7,761 bases of DNA from an uncultured Hyphomicrobiales bacterium (lineage in GTDB: Bacteria; Pseudomonadota; Alphaproteobacteria; Rhizobiales; Rhizobiaceae), in the NCBI GenBank assembly GCA_943914405.1, contig CALUBX010000232.1:1-7761 (forward strand), given 5' to 3'. Shown in pieces: positions 1 through 6,223 of the stretch. Numbering within the stretch: the stretch's first letter is position 1; the number at the start of each line of letters is the position of its first letter. The notes under the pieces are model-generated. The model had not been told where the DNA came from, did no database searches, and was given only the letters and a program-made list of their open reading frames with translations. The position numbers and the translations under genes were made by a program.

Positions 1-1782
1 GCTGTCGAGCGTGTTGTAGGTGAGCGTCTGCGAGATCGAAGACTGGGTAAAGTCCTTCTTGTCGATCAGATAAGCGTAAGGAGCGGAAACGTTATCGTCC
101 GCAGTGAACGGGATGTCGTCGTCGCCGAACGCCCCGTCATTCCGGTACTTGATCTGCTTGTAGGTGTAGCGGAAGGTCGTCGCAAGATCGTCGGTGATCG
201 GCGCCGTCACACGCAGCGTGATACCCTGCTCATCATACTTGTAGTAATCGTTGGACGAGGTCGAGCTCTTGAACAGATCGAAGCCAGCCGCCAGGCGATA
301 ACCCAGGAAATAGGGTTCGGTGAAGGACAGCGAGTAGGTCCGCGCATTGTCCAGACCGCCGCCCGCTGCGACCCTGATATACTGCCCGCGACCGAGGAAG
401 TTCTTTTCTTCGATGGAAGCTTCCAGCAAGAAGCCGTCGCCACCGGCAGCGTAACCGGCACCGATACCGAACGAGCCGGTCGGCTGGTCTTCGACATCCA
501 CGATCACAACGACGCGGTCGGGAGAACTGCCCTGAGCGGTCGAAATATTGACCGAGGTGAAATAACCCAGAGCCTCAAGGCGGCGCTTGGCGCGCGTGAT
601 CATGTTCTGGTTGAAGGCGTCGCCTTCGCTGAAGTCGAACTCGCGGCGGATCACGTAGTCACGGGTACGCGTGTTGCCGCGCACTTCGATCCGCTCCACG
701 TAAGCGCGTTCGCCCTGATCAACCACATACGAGACGCCAACCGTGTGGTTCTCAAAGTTGCGGTCGCCACGGGGAGTCACGCGAGCGAAGGGATAGCCTG
801 CGCCAGCCACGCGCTTGGAGATAGAATCGATTGTCTTCTGGATTTCGCGGGAATCGTAGACGTCGCCCGTGCGGGTTTCGACCAGCCCCTTCAGATCCTC
901 GCCGCTGACGCCAGAGACAGTGGATTCGACGTTGATGTCGCCGAACTGGTAACGCTCGCCTTCTTCGACGTTGAAGGTGATGTTGTACTTGTTGGTGGAT
1001 TCATCGAGAACAGCCTGCGACGAGATGACCCGGAAGTCCGGGTAGCCGTGGCTGTAATAGAACTGGCGCAGCGCTTCCTCGTCCGCATGCAGCTTGTCTT
1101 CGCTGTAGATGTCCTTGCGGGTCAGGAAGGAGAGCGGCCCTGATTCCTTGGTGGCGATGACCGACTTCAGGCGGCCGTCGCTATAGGCGGAATTGCCATT
1201 GAAGCTGATGTCGGCGATCTTCGTACGCTCGCCTTCGTTGATGACGAAGGCAAGGTTGACGCGACCTTGACCAACGGGGGCCGTCTGCGTCGTCACCTCG
1301 ATGTCGCTGCGACCGATGGCGGAGTAAGCTTCCTTGATGCGCTGAATGTCGGCATTGACCATGGACTGGTTGTAAGGGCCGAGCGGCTGGCTCTGCACGA
1401 CGCCCTGGAGCTTGTCGTCCTTGATCTTACGGTTGCCGTTGAACACCACCTGGTTGATCAGCTGGTTCTCGCTCACATTGACGACCAGGGTGCTGCCGGA
1501 AACCGTGATGCGGACATCGGAAAAATAGCCGGTCGAATACAGCTTCTTCACCGACTCGTCGATATCGGTATTGGAAAATGCGACGCCCGGGCGAATGGTG
1601 ATATTGGAGCGAACAGCTTCCTCACCGGCGCGCTGGGCGCCACGCACCTGAACGCTGCGGATCACGGCTGCTTCGGCAGCAGGAGCGGAAGCAAGTACCA
1701 GAACACCTGCGCCCGACGCAACAACACCAGCAGACAGCGCAAACGCCGACACTGCGTTCAAAAACCTTGAACCAGCCTTCAT
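1..1782 (-). CDS. bamA: BamA, outer-membrane beta-barrel assembly factor (3' end cut by window)
   Basis: BamA is the Omp85-family core of the BAM complex and inserts beta-barrel proteins into the outer membrane. The frame is open from the ATG at 1782 to the window edge, giving 594 residues; family members are usually about 770-800, so the C-terminal part of the barrel is missing. Residues 1-38 form a signal peptide: Lys/Arg near the N-terminus, a long hydrophobic Ala/Val core, and an AEA cleavage motif at 36-38. Five POTRA repeats follow at roughly 39-108, 109-188, 189-278, 279-361 and 362-432; repeated phrases such as INQVVFNGN, IADISFNGN and VERIEVRGN mark repeat starts. The barrel begins near VEDQPTGSFGIGAGY (430-444), with EKNFLGRGQ (459-467) and FTEPYFLGYR (487-496) typical of BamA. 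The lid-loop VRGF motif would lie outside the window. An AAAAGGTAAG stretch ends 8 nt before the ATG. It is preceded by rseP, its usual neighbour. Confidence 0.97.
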   Translation of the reverse strand, partial: MKAGSRFLNAVSAFALSAGVVASGAGVLVLASAPAAEAAVIRSVQVRGAQRAGEEAVRSNITIRPGVAFSNTDIDESVKKLYSTGYFSDVRITVSGSTLVVNVSENQLINQVVFNGNRKIKDDKLQGVVQSQPLGPYNQSMVNADIQRIKEAYSAIGRSDIEVTTQTAPVGQGRVNLAFVINEGERTKIADISFNGNSAYSDGRLKSVIATKESGPLSFLTRKDIYSEDKLHADEEALRQFYYSHGYPDFRVISSQAVLDESTNKYNITFNVEEGERYQFGDINVESTVSGVSGEDLKGLVETRTGDVYDSREIQKTIDSISKRVAGAGYPFARVTPRGDRNFENHTVGVSYVVDQGERAYVERIEVRGNTRTRDYVIRREFDFSEGDAFNQNMITRAKRRLEALGYFTSVNISTAQGSSPDRVVVIVDVEDQPTGSFGIGAGYAAGGDGFLLEASIEEKNFLGRGQYIRVAAGGGLDNARTYSLSFTEPYFLGYRLAAGFDLFKSSTSSNDYYKYDEQGITLRVTAPITDDLATTFRYTYKQIKYRNDGAFGDDDIPFTADDNVSAPYAYLIDKKDFTQSSISQTLTYNTLDS

Positions 1783-1977
1783 TTTCAATTCTTACCTTTT
1801 CCCGTTGTCCCTCGGCGGGTGGAGCCCGACTCCGGCCACGTGTGTCGTTTTACCTTCTTTTGCCCTACAAGCAAGGTATCGCGTTAATTTCTATTTACTT
1901 CCTTTCCAGGCGTGACCCAACAGCCACGGAAGCCTGAAATTATGGTGAATAAACAGTTTACTTCGTGGTCGGGAAGG
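1783..1977 (-). promoter_or_regulatory. bamA leader; possible weak sigma-70-type promoter
   Basis: This 195-nt gap is the longest spacer on the envelope side and contains an AT-rich patch (about 1863-1900) inside GC-rich DNA. Read on the minus strand, two weak promoter-like pairs are visible. One is TTGGGT (1915-1920) and TAAATA (1892-1897) with a 17-nt spacer. The other is CTTGCT (1870-1875) and TAAAAC (1847-1852), also 17 nt apart. Each matches the sigma-70 consensus only partly, so either could be chance. I see no strong terminator after rseP, so bamA could also be reached by readthrough. No gene is supported in the gap. Confidence 0.25.
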
Positions 1978-3099
1978 TCATCCGATCAGGTTGCTGATGT
2001 CGTTGAAAGTCGCAAAAACCATCAAGCTCAGCACCATCGCAAGACCGATCCGGAAAGCGATCTCCTGCGCTCCCGCAGCAAGTGGTTTTCCGCGGACAGC
2101 CTCGATCGCGTAGAATACCAGGTGGCCTCCGTCAAGCACCGGAACCGGCATGAGGTTCAGCAGTCCAATGGAAACGGACAGGACGGCAGCGAGCTGCACG
2201 ACGGCGGCGATTCCCAAGCTCGCCATCTGCCCCGAGGCTTGAGCAACACGGACGGGCCCACCCAGTTGGTCCGCCTTCATTCGCCCCGTGAACAGGTTGC
2301 CGATATAGCGGAAGGTGCCGGTGACGATATTTCCGGTTTCCGTCACCCCTTCTGCCACGGCCTGCAGCGGCGTGAAGGTTTCTACGCGGAAATTGCCGCG
2401 TTCCTCGTTAGTCACGATGCCGATCTGGCCGAGCTCGATCTTGTTTCCGAACTGGTCTGTCATCTCGGTGCGTTTCGGCACCATAGGCAGGTCCAGTTCC
2501 CGGCCATCGCGCAGAACGGTGACGACGATGGATGTCTCCGGACGGATGCTGACATATCGGCGCACGTCATCGAATGTCTTGACGCGGCTGCCGTCGATCG
2601 CAACCAGACGATCGCCTGGGAGAACGCCGGCCACCTGGGCAGAACTATCGGGCTTGACTTCAGCCACGACCGGATCGGCGACAACCTTGCCATAGACCGT
2701 AAACAGGACGGCGAAGATGGCGATTGCCAGGATGAAGTTGGCGATCGGACCTGCCGCCACTGTCGCCGCACGTTTCCAAAGCTTTGCGCCCGCCAAGGTC
2801 TGTGCGCGCTCCGCATCGCTCATATGGGCGACGCTGCCGGCATCAGGCATGCTGGCCGCATCTTCGTCGCCATAGAACTTCACATAACCGCCGAGCGGGA
2901 TGGCCGAGAGCTTCCAGCGCGTTCCATGTCCATCGGTGAAGCCCACAAGCTCCGGTCCGAAGCCAATCGAAAAGGCGGTCACGCGAATGCCGCACCACCG
3001 GCCGACGAGGTAATGTCCCATCTCATGGACGAAGACGAGCAGCGACAGGACAATCACGAATGGGACGATGTAACCCGTCAAAAAGCCAAGAACGGCCAT
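1978..3099 (-). CDS. rseP: RseP-family site-2 intramembrane metalloprotease (M50)
   Basis: Zinc protease of the inner membrane that cuts transmembrane segments of substrates (E. coli RseP/YaeL, Caulobacter MmpA). The HEMGH zinc motif is at residues 25-29 inside the first membrane segment. The second metal-binding motif, NLMPVPVLDGGH, has its Asp at 323. Hydrophobic segments lie near 8-24, 112-136, 290-315 and 349-366. One PDZ domain is visible at about 141-210 (DPVVAEV to LPMVPKR). At 373 residues the protein is shorter than E. coli RseP (about 450, two PDZ domains) and resembles other alphaproteobacterial forms. I chose the ATG at 3099 because the family N-terminus begins about there (MAVLGFLTGYIVPF) and CGGA lies 7 nt upstream. 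An in-frame start at 3204 would add 35 residues unlike the family and overlap cdsA by 65 nt. The substrate cannot be read from the sequence. Confidence 0.96.
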   Translation of the reverse strand: MAVLGFLTGYIVPFVIVLSLLVFVHEMGHYLVGRWCGIRVTAFSIGFGPELVGFTDGHGTRWKLSAIPLGGYVKFYGDEDAASMPDAGSVAHMSDAERAQTLAGAKLWKRAATVAAGPIANFILAIAIFAVLFTVYGKVVADPVVAEVKPDSSAQVAGVLPGDRLVAIDGSRVKTFDDVRRYVSIRPETSIVVTVLRDGRELDLPMVPKRTEMTDQFGNKIELGQIGIVTNEERGNFRVETFTPLQAVAEGVTETGNIVTGTFRYIGNLFTGRMKADQLGGPVRVAQASGQMASLGIAAVVQLAAVLSVSIGLLNLMPVPVLDGGHLVFYAIEAVRGKPLAAGAQEIAFRIGLAMVLSLMVFATFNDISNLIG

Positions 3100-3106
3100 C
3101 AATATT

Positions 3107-3110
3107 TCCG
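3107..3110 (-). promoter_or_regulatory. Ribosome binding site supporting the rseP start at 3099
   Basis: CGGA on the minus strand, 7 nt before the ATG at 3099. It is modest in strength but well spaced. It favours this start over the in-frame ATG at 3204, which lies inside cdsA. Confidence 0.5.
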
Positions 3111-3124
3111 CTTCAAAGTTGCGG

Positions 3125-3139
3125 CCACCACCCCCCACC
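3125..3139 (-). other. G-rich tract between cdsA and rseP (two-tetrad G-quadruplex pattern)
   Basis: On the minus strand the sequence right after the cdsA stop codon reads GGTGGGGGGTGGTGG, ending 25 nt before the rseP ATG. Four runs of at least two G separated by single T residues fit a two-layer G-quadruplex pattern in the mRNA. Such motifs are common by chance in GC-rich genomes and two-layer folds are weak. The sequence pattern is certain; any function is inference. Confidence 0.35.
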
Positions 3140-3976
3140 TCAAAGACCGAAGAGGTAATTGGCGACCGTCTCATCAACATGGCCTGTGACGGCCGCATAC
3201 GCAAGTGTCAGAAGAAACGCCGCGAAACAGGCGAAAACGAGGCCGTCAACTCGGTCCATCACCCCCCCGTGTCCGGGAATGAGACGACTGGAATCCTTGA
3301 CGCCGAACCGGCGCTTGATGAACGATTCGAACAGATCGCCGACCTGACTTGCGATGGACAGGACGAGGGCGATCACCACCGTCCACACGGCCAGGCGCGA
3401 AAAGACGAGCCCCGTGAGAAGCGAAGACAGGATGACGCCCGCCACAGTGCCACCGATCGCACCCGACCAGGTCTTGCCCGGCGATATCGGCGGTGCGAGC
3501 TTTGGTCCGCCGACGGCACGGCCCACGAAGTAGGCGAAGATATCCGTGCTCCACACGACGGCGAAGATGAACAGCATCGCCACCAGACCAATCTGGTTAT
3601 CGCCACGGATGGCGGACAGCGAAATGCCGCTCAACCCGGCATAGAGAATGCCACCAGGAAGCCACCAGCTGCCGTTGCGGCGCAGCAATGTCAGCAGTGC
3701 GGCAGTGATCACGCCGCCGCCCAGGAGCGGCACCAGCATGGAATCGTCTCCGAACAGGATAATGCCGGCGACGAGGCCGATGATCAGCCAGGCGAAGGCA
3801 TGGGCGGTGAAATCCTTCTCGCCTAGCCGCGTGATCGTCGACCACTCGTAATAGACGAGGATGGAGATCAACGCTGCGACGGCTCGAAAAGGAAATCCGC
3901 CCGCCCAGGTGGCGTAGAGCACGATGACGGCGAGAACGAGAGCCGATACGATCCGCTGCTTGAGTTCCGTTCCCAT
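3140..3976 (-). CDS. cdsA: Phosphatidate cytidylyltransferase (CDP-diacylglycerol synthase)
   Basis: CdsA is an integral inner-membrane enzyme that converts phosphatidic acid and CTP to CDP-diacylglycerol and pyrophosphate. CDP-diacylglycerol is the precursor of phosphatidylethanolamine, phosphatidylglycerol and cardiolipin. In rhizobia it also feeds phosphatidylcholine synthesis. The 278-residue length is normal for the family. Most of the protein is a series of hydrophobic segments. The C-terminal family signature is complete at residues 218-244: S218, KR at 221-222, KD at 227-228, HGG at 236-238, DR at 241-242 and D244. The preceding conserved block WSTDIFAYFVGR (142-153), with D145, and the ISPGKTWSG stretch (164-172) are also present. 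Its ATG overlaps the uppS stop by one base (TGATG), which implies translational coupling. A run of seven G falls within the signature at 3262-3268, and the frame is intact across it. Confidence 0.97.
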   Translation of the reverse strand: MGTELKQRIVSALVLAVIVLYATWAGGFPFRAVAALISILVYYEWSTITRLGEKDFTAHAFAWLIIGLVAGIILFGDDSMLVPLLGGGVITAALLTLLRRNGSWWLPGGILYAGLSGISLSAIRGDNQIGLVAMLFIFAVVWSTDIFAYFVGRAVGGPKLAPPISPGKTWSGAIGGTVAGVILSSLLTGLVFSRLAVWTVVIALVLSIASQVGDLFESFIKRRFGVKDSSRLIPGHGGVMDRVDGLVFACFAAFLLTLAYAAVTGHVDETVANYLFGL

Positions 3977-4719
3977 CAGCCGCCCACCGCAGCGGCCTTG
4001 GCCGAAAGGCCACCGAACCGGCGGTCCCGGGACGCAAAAACCTTCAGGGCATGGAAGAAGAGGTTCCGGTCAAAGTCCGGCCAATAATCCGGCAGGAACA
4101 GCAGTTCCGAATAGGCCGCCTGCCAGAGCAGGAAGTTGGACAGCCGCTCCTCGCCGCTGGTGCGGATGATGAGGTCCGGGTCCGGAATGTCGGCCGTGTC
4201 GAGCCGGCCGCTGATCATCTGTGCCGTGATCTCTTCAGGCTTTAACCTGCCCGCCTCGACATCACGCGCCATGCCGGCCACGGCGCGAACCATCTCGTCG
4301 CGCGAGCCGTAATTAAAAGCGATCACAAGCGTCAGCGCCGTATTGTCGCGGGTCGTCTCCTCGGCCTCGAGCAGCAAAGGCAGGATGTCGCTGCGCAAAT
4401 TCTCACGCTCGCCGATGACCCTTATGCGGACGTTTTCCCGGTGCAGTTCCGCCAAGTCGCGCCGGATAAACTTGCGCAGCAGACCGAGAAGATCGCTGAC
4501 CTCGGCCTCCGGCCGCGCCCAATTTTCCGAGGAAAAGGCGAAGAGCGTCAAATATTCCACGCCGGCGTCCGCGGCGGCCCTCACCGTCTCGCGGACCGCC
4601 TCGACGCCCTTGCTGTGGCCGATCGTCCGGGGCAGCCCACGCTTATTGGCCCAGCGCCCGTTGCCATCCATGATGATCGCAACGTGCCGGGGAATGATCG
4701 CAAGTTCGGGACTGACCAT
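3976..4719 (-). CDS. uppS: Undecaprenyl diphosphate synthase (cis-isoprenyl transferase)
   Basis: UppS is a cytosolic enzyme that adds isopentenyl units in cis to farnesyl diphosphate to make C55 undecaprenyl diphosphate, the precursor of the lipid carrier for peptidoglycan, O-antigen and exopolysaccharide. With the ATG at 4719 the protein has 247 residues, normal for the family. HVAIIMDGNGRWA (12-24) carries the catalytic Asp18. FSSENWARP (62-70) and IRTSGEERLSNFLLWQ (185-200), with the diphosphate-binding arginines, are intact. An in-frame GTG at 4752 would add 11 residues (MRTATKGTTST) not typical of the family. The ATG start is preceded by AAAGGA, although at a longish 12-nt spacing, so the exact start is slightly uncertain. 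The stop overlaps the cdsA ATG. frr ends 53 nt upstream of the chosen start. Confidence 0.96.
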   Translation of the reverse strand: MVSPELAIIPRHVAIIMDGNGRWANKRGLPRTIGHSKGVEAVRETVRAAADAGVEYLTLFAFSSENWARPEAEVSDLLGLLRKFIRRDLAELHRENVRIRVIGERENLRSDILPLLLEAEETTRDNTALTLVIAFNYGSRDEMVRAVAGMARDVEAGRLKPEEITAQMISGRLDTADIPDPDLIIRTSGEERLSNFLLWQAAYSELLFLPDYWPDFDRNLFFHALKVFASRDRRFGGLSAKAAAVGG

Positions 4720-4731
4720 AGTCGACGTCGT

Positions 4732-4737
4732 TCCTTT
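4732..4737 (-). promoter_or_regulatory. Candidate ribosome binding site for the uppS ATG
   Basis: AAAGGA on the minus strand ends 12 nt before the ATG at 4719. This is longer than the usual 5-9 nt but is the best Shine-Dalgarno match near either candidate start. The alternative GTG at 4752 has only a distant GAGG in front of it. Confidence 0.4.
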
Positions 4738-4772
4738 CGTAGCCGTTCTCACAATCTGCGGTACGGCCTCGA

Positions 4773-5333
4773 TTAGACCTGCATGATTTCCTTTTCTTTC
4801 TCCGCAAGCAAGCGCTCGACATCGGAAATCGTATCATCAGTCATCTTCTGCACCTTGTCGGATTGCGCGCGGCTTTCATCCTGCCCCAGTGCGCCATCCT
4901 TCTCGGCCTTCTTGAGCCCTTCCATGCCATCGCGGCGGACATGGCGAATCGCGACCTTTGCCTTTTCGGCATAGTCGTGCGCCACCTTGACCAGCGACTT
5001 GCGGCGCTCCTCGTTGAGCTCCGGCAGCGGAATGCGCAGGTTCTGGCCATCGACGATCGGGTTCAGGCCGAGATGGGATTCGCGGATCGCGCGCTCCACC
5101 GCGCTCACCATCGACTTGTCCCAGATCGACACGCCGAGCATGCGGGGCTCGGGAACCGTGATATTGGCAACCTGGTTCAGTGGCACGCGCGAACCATAGG
5201 CTTCGACCGTGATCGGATCGAGAATATTGGCGGAAGCGCGGCCCGTGCGCAGCGAAGCGATGTCGTTCTTGAAGGCTGCGACCGCGCCATCCATACGGCG
5301 CCTGATGTCATTGAGATCCACTGATCCGCTCAT
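4773..5333 (-). CDS. frr: Ribosome recycling factor
   Basis: RRF works with EF-G to split post-termination ribosomes so subunits can start a new round of translation. The 186-residue length matches the family (about 185). Hallmarks are visible: an N-terminal helix with ASLRTGRASANILDPITVEAYGS (26-48), the beta domain with PLNQVANITVPEPRML (51-66), and the C-terminal helices with PIPLPELNEERRK-like sequence (RIPLPELNEERRKSLVK, 100-116) and VRRDGMEGLKKAEKDG (132-147). The ATG at 5333 is supported by a strong AGGAG 9 nt upstream. pyrH ends 48 nt upstream, consistent with the near-universal pyrH-frr operon. Nothing odd is seen. Confidence 0.98.
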   Translation of the reverse strand: MSGSVDLNDIRRRMDGAVAAFKNDIASLRTGRASANILDPITVEAYGSRVPLNQVANITVPEPRMLGVSIWDKSMVSAVERAIRESHLGLNPIVDGQNLRIPLPELNEERRKSLVKVAHDYAEKAKVAIRHVRRDGMEGLKKAEKDGALGQDESRAQSDKVQKMTDDTISDVERLLAEKEKEIMQV

Positions 5334-5381
5334 GCAAGTTTACTCCTGTCTTGTTCTTCGGCGGCCGGGCCGCGTCGCAGT

Positions 5382-6104
5382 TCAATTATCGGATACGATC
5401 GTCTTTCGTCCACCACCGGTCAAGATTTGGGCGAAGCCACCGGCTTCGTGGATCGAGAACACGACGATCGGGATATGGTTTTCACGCGCGAGCGCCACAG
5501 CCGCGACGTCCATGACGGCAAGCCCCTTGTCGAGCACCTCGCCGTGGGTCAGCGTCTCGAAGCGCGTGGCATCGGGATTTTTCTTGGGGTCGGCCGAATA
5601 GATTCCGTCTACCTGGGTTCCCTTGAAGATTGCCTCCGCGCCAATTTCCGCCGCCCGTAGGGCCGCTGCCGAATCCGTGGTGAAGAAGGGGTTGCCGGTG
5701 CCGCCGGCGAAGATCACCACCCTGCCCTGGGCCATGTGGTGAAGGGCCTGACGCTGCGAGAAGCTCTCACAGATCTCCGGCATGGAGATGGCAGACAGGA
5801 CGACGGTGTCAACGGAGAGCTTGCGCAGCGAGGTCGCCAGGGCAAGCGCGTTGATGACCGTGCCGAGCATGCCCATGTGGTCGCCGGTCACGCGGTCCCC
5901 GCCCTTGGAGGCCACAGCCACGCCTCGGAAAATGTTTCCCCCGCCGACAACCACCCCGACTTCGACCCCCATGGAGCGTGCCTGGGCGATGTCGGAGGCA
6001 ATTCGGTCGGCAACGGTCACGTCAATGCCGAAGCCCTGACTTCCCATCAGAGCCTCCCCGGATGCCTTGAGCAGAACACGCTTGTAAAGGGGCGTAGCGG
6101 ACAT
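5382..6104 (-). CDS. pyrH: Uridylate kinase (UMP kinase)
   Basis: PyrH phosphorylates UMP to UDP with ATP, the committed kinase step of pyrimidine nucleotide supply. It is a cytosolic hexamer of the amino acid kinase fold, normally regulated by GTP and UTP. The 240-residue length is typical. Seen in order: LLKASGEALMG (11-21, phosphate-binding K13, S15, G16, E17), VVVGGGNIFRG (51-61, UMP/ATP glycine loop), DHMGMLGTVINALAL (75-89, D76 side of the UMP site), FAGGTGNPFFTTDSAAALRAAE (132-153), and KGTQVDGIYSADPKK (161-175, nucleotide-binding region). The ATG at 6104 has AAGGAG 6 nt upstream. It lies between tsf and frr as in most proteobacteria. A perfect inverted repeat stands in the 119-nt gap to tsf. 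Confidence 0.98.
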   Translation of the reverse strand: MSATPLYKRVLLKASGEALMGSQGFGIDVTVADRIASDIAQARSMGVEVGVVVGGGNIFRGVAVASKGGDRVTGDHMGMLGTVINALALATSLRKLSVDTVVLSAISMPEICESFSQRQALHHMAQGRVVIFAGGTGNPFFTTDSAAALRAAEIGAEAIFKGTQVDGIYSADPKKNPDATRFETLTHGEVLDKGLAVMDVAAVALARENHIPIVVFSIHEAGGFAQILTGGGRKTIVSDN

Positions 6105-6163
6105 GGGGGACTCCTTGGACGATGAAGGGCTTACGGAGGGTCAAACCGGGTTGCGGATACACG

Positions 6164-6193
6164 AAGGGCACCGGCTTGTCACCCGGTGCCCTT
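6164..6193. terminator. Hairpin between tsf and pyrH (perfect 11-bp inverted repeat)
   Basis: AAGGGCACCGG (6164-6174) and CCGGTGCCCTT (6183-6193) are perfect reverse complements around an 8-nt loop. The hairpin lies 31-60 nt past the tsf stop codon. In the operon direction no T-tract follows it; the next bases are CGTGTATCC. On the plus strand it is followed by TGGTTTT, which looks more like an intrinsic terminator for plus-strand transcripts. It may be a partial terminator, a 3'-end stabiliser for the tsf message, or a block to antisense transcription. The structure is certain from the sequence; the role is not. Confidence 0.6.
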
Positions 6194-6223
6194 TGGTTTT
6201 ACCCGCTTTCGACAGAGGGTCGA

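Noticed and set aside
1267..1770. Plus-strand open frame (167 codons) opposite the bamA 5' region
   Set aside because: It is antisense to the BamA signal peptide and the first POTRA domains, whose reading is unambiguous.
1828..1832. GANTC (CcrM methylation) site in the bamA leader
   Set aside because: A single five-base site is common by chance, and no CtrA-type TTAA-N7-TTAA motif accompanies it.
1912..3189. Long plus-strand open frame (425 codons) opposite rseP
   Set aside because: Its translation is low-complexity in character (rich in His, Arg, Asp, Gln), matches no family I know, and lies entirely antisense to a clearly conserved gene. Long antisense frames arise from the codon bias of GC-rich genes.
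3100..3204. Upstream extension of rseP to an ATG at 3204
   Set aside because: It would add 35 residues unlike family N-termini and overlap cdsA; the ATG at 3099 has a spaced CGGA and starts right at the first membrane segment.
3119..3826. Plus-strand open frame (235 codons) opposite cdsA
   Set aside because: The translation is very charged and His/Gln-rich, unlike a folded protein, and the opposite strand encodes a complete CdsA with its full signature.
5361..5373. GC palindrome (GCGGCCGGGCCGC) between pyrH and frr
   Set aside because: Only about four base pairs can form once a loop is allowed, and no U-run follows, so a terminator is unlikely. Such short GC palindromes are expected in this genome.
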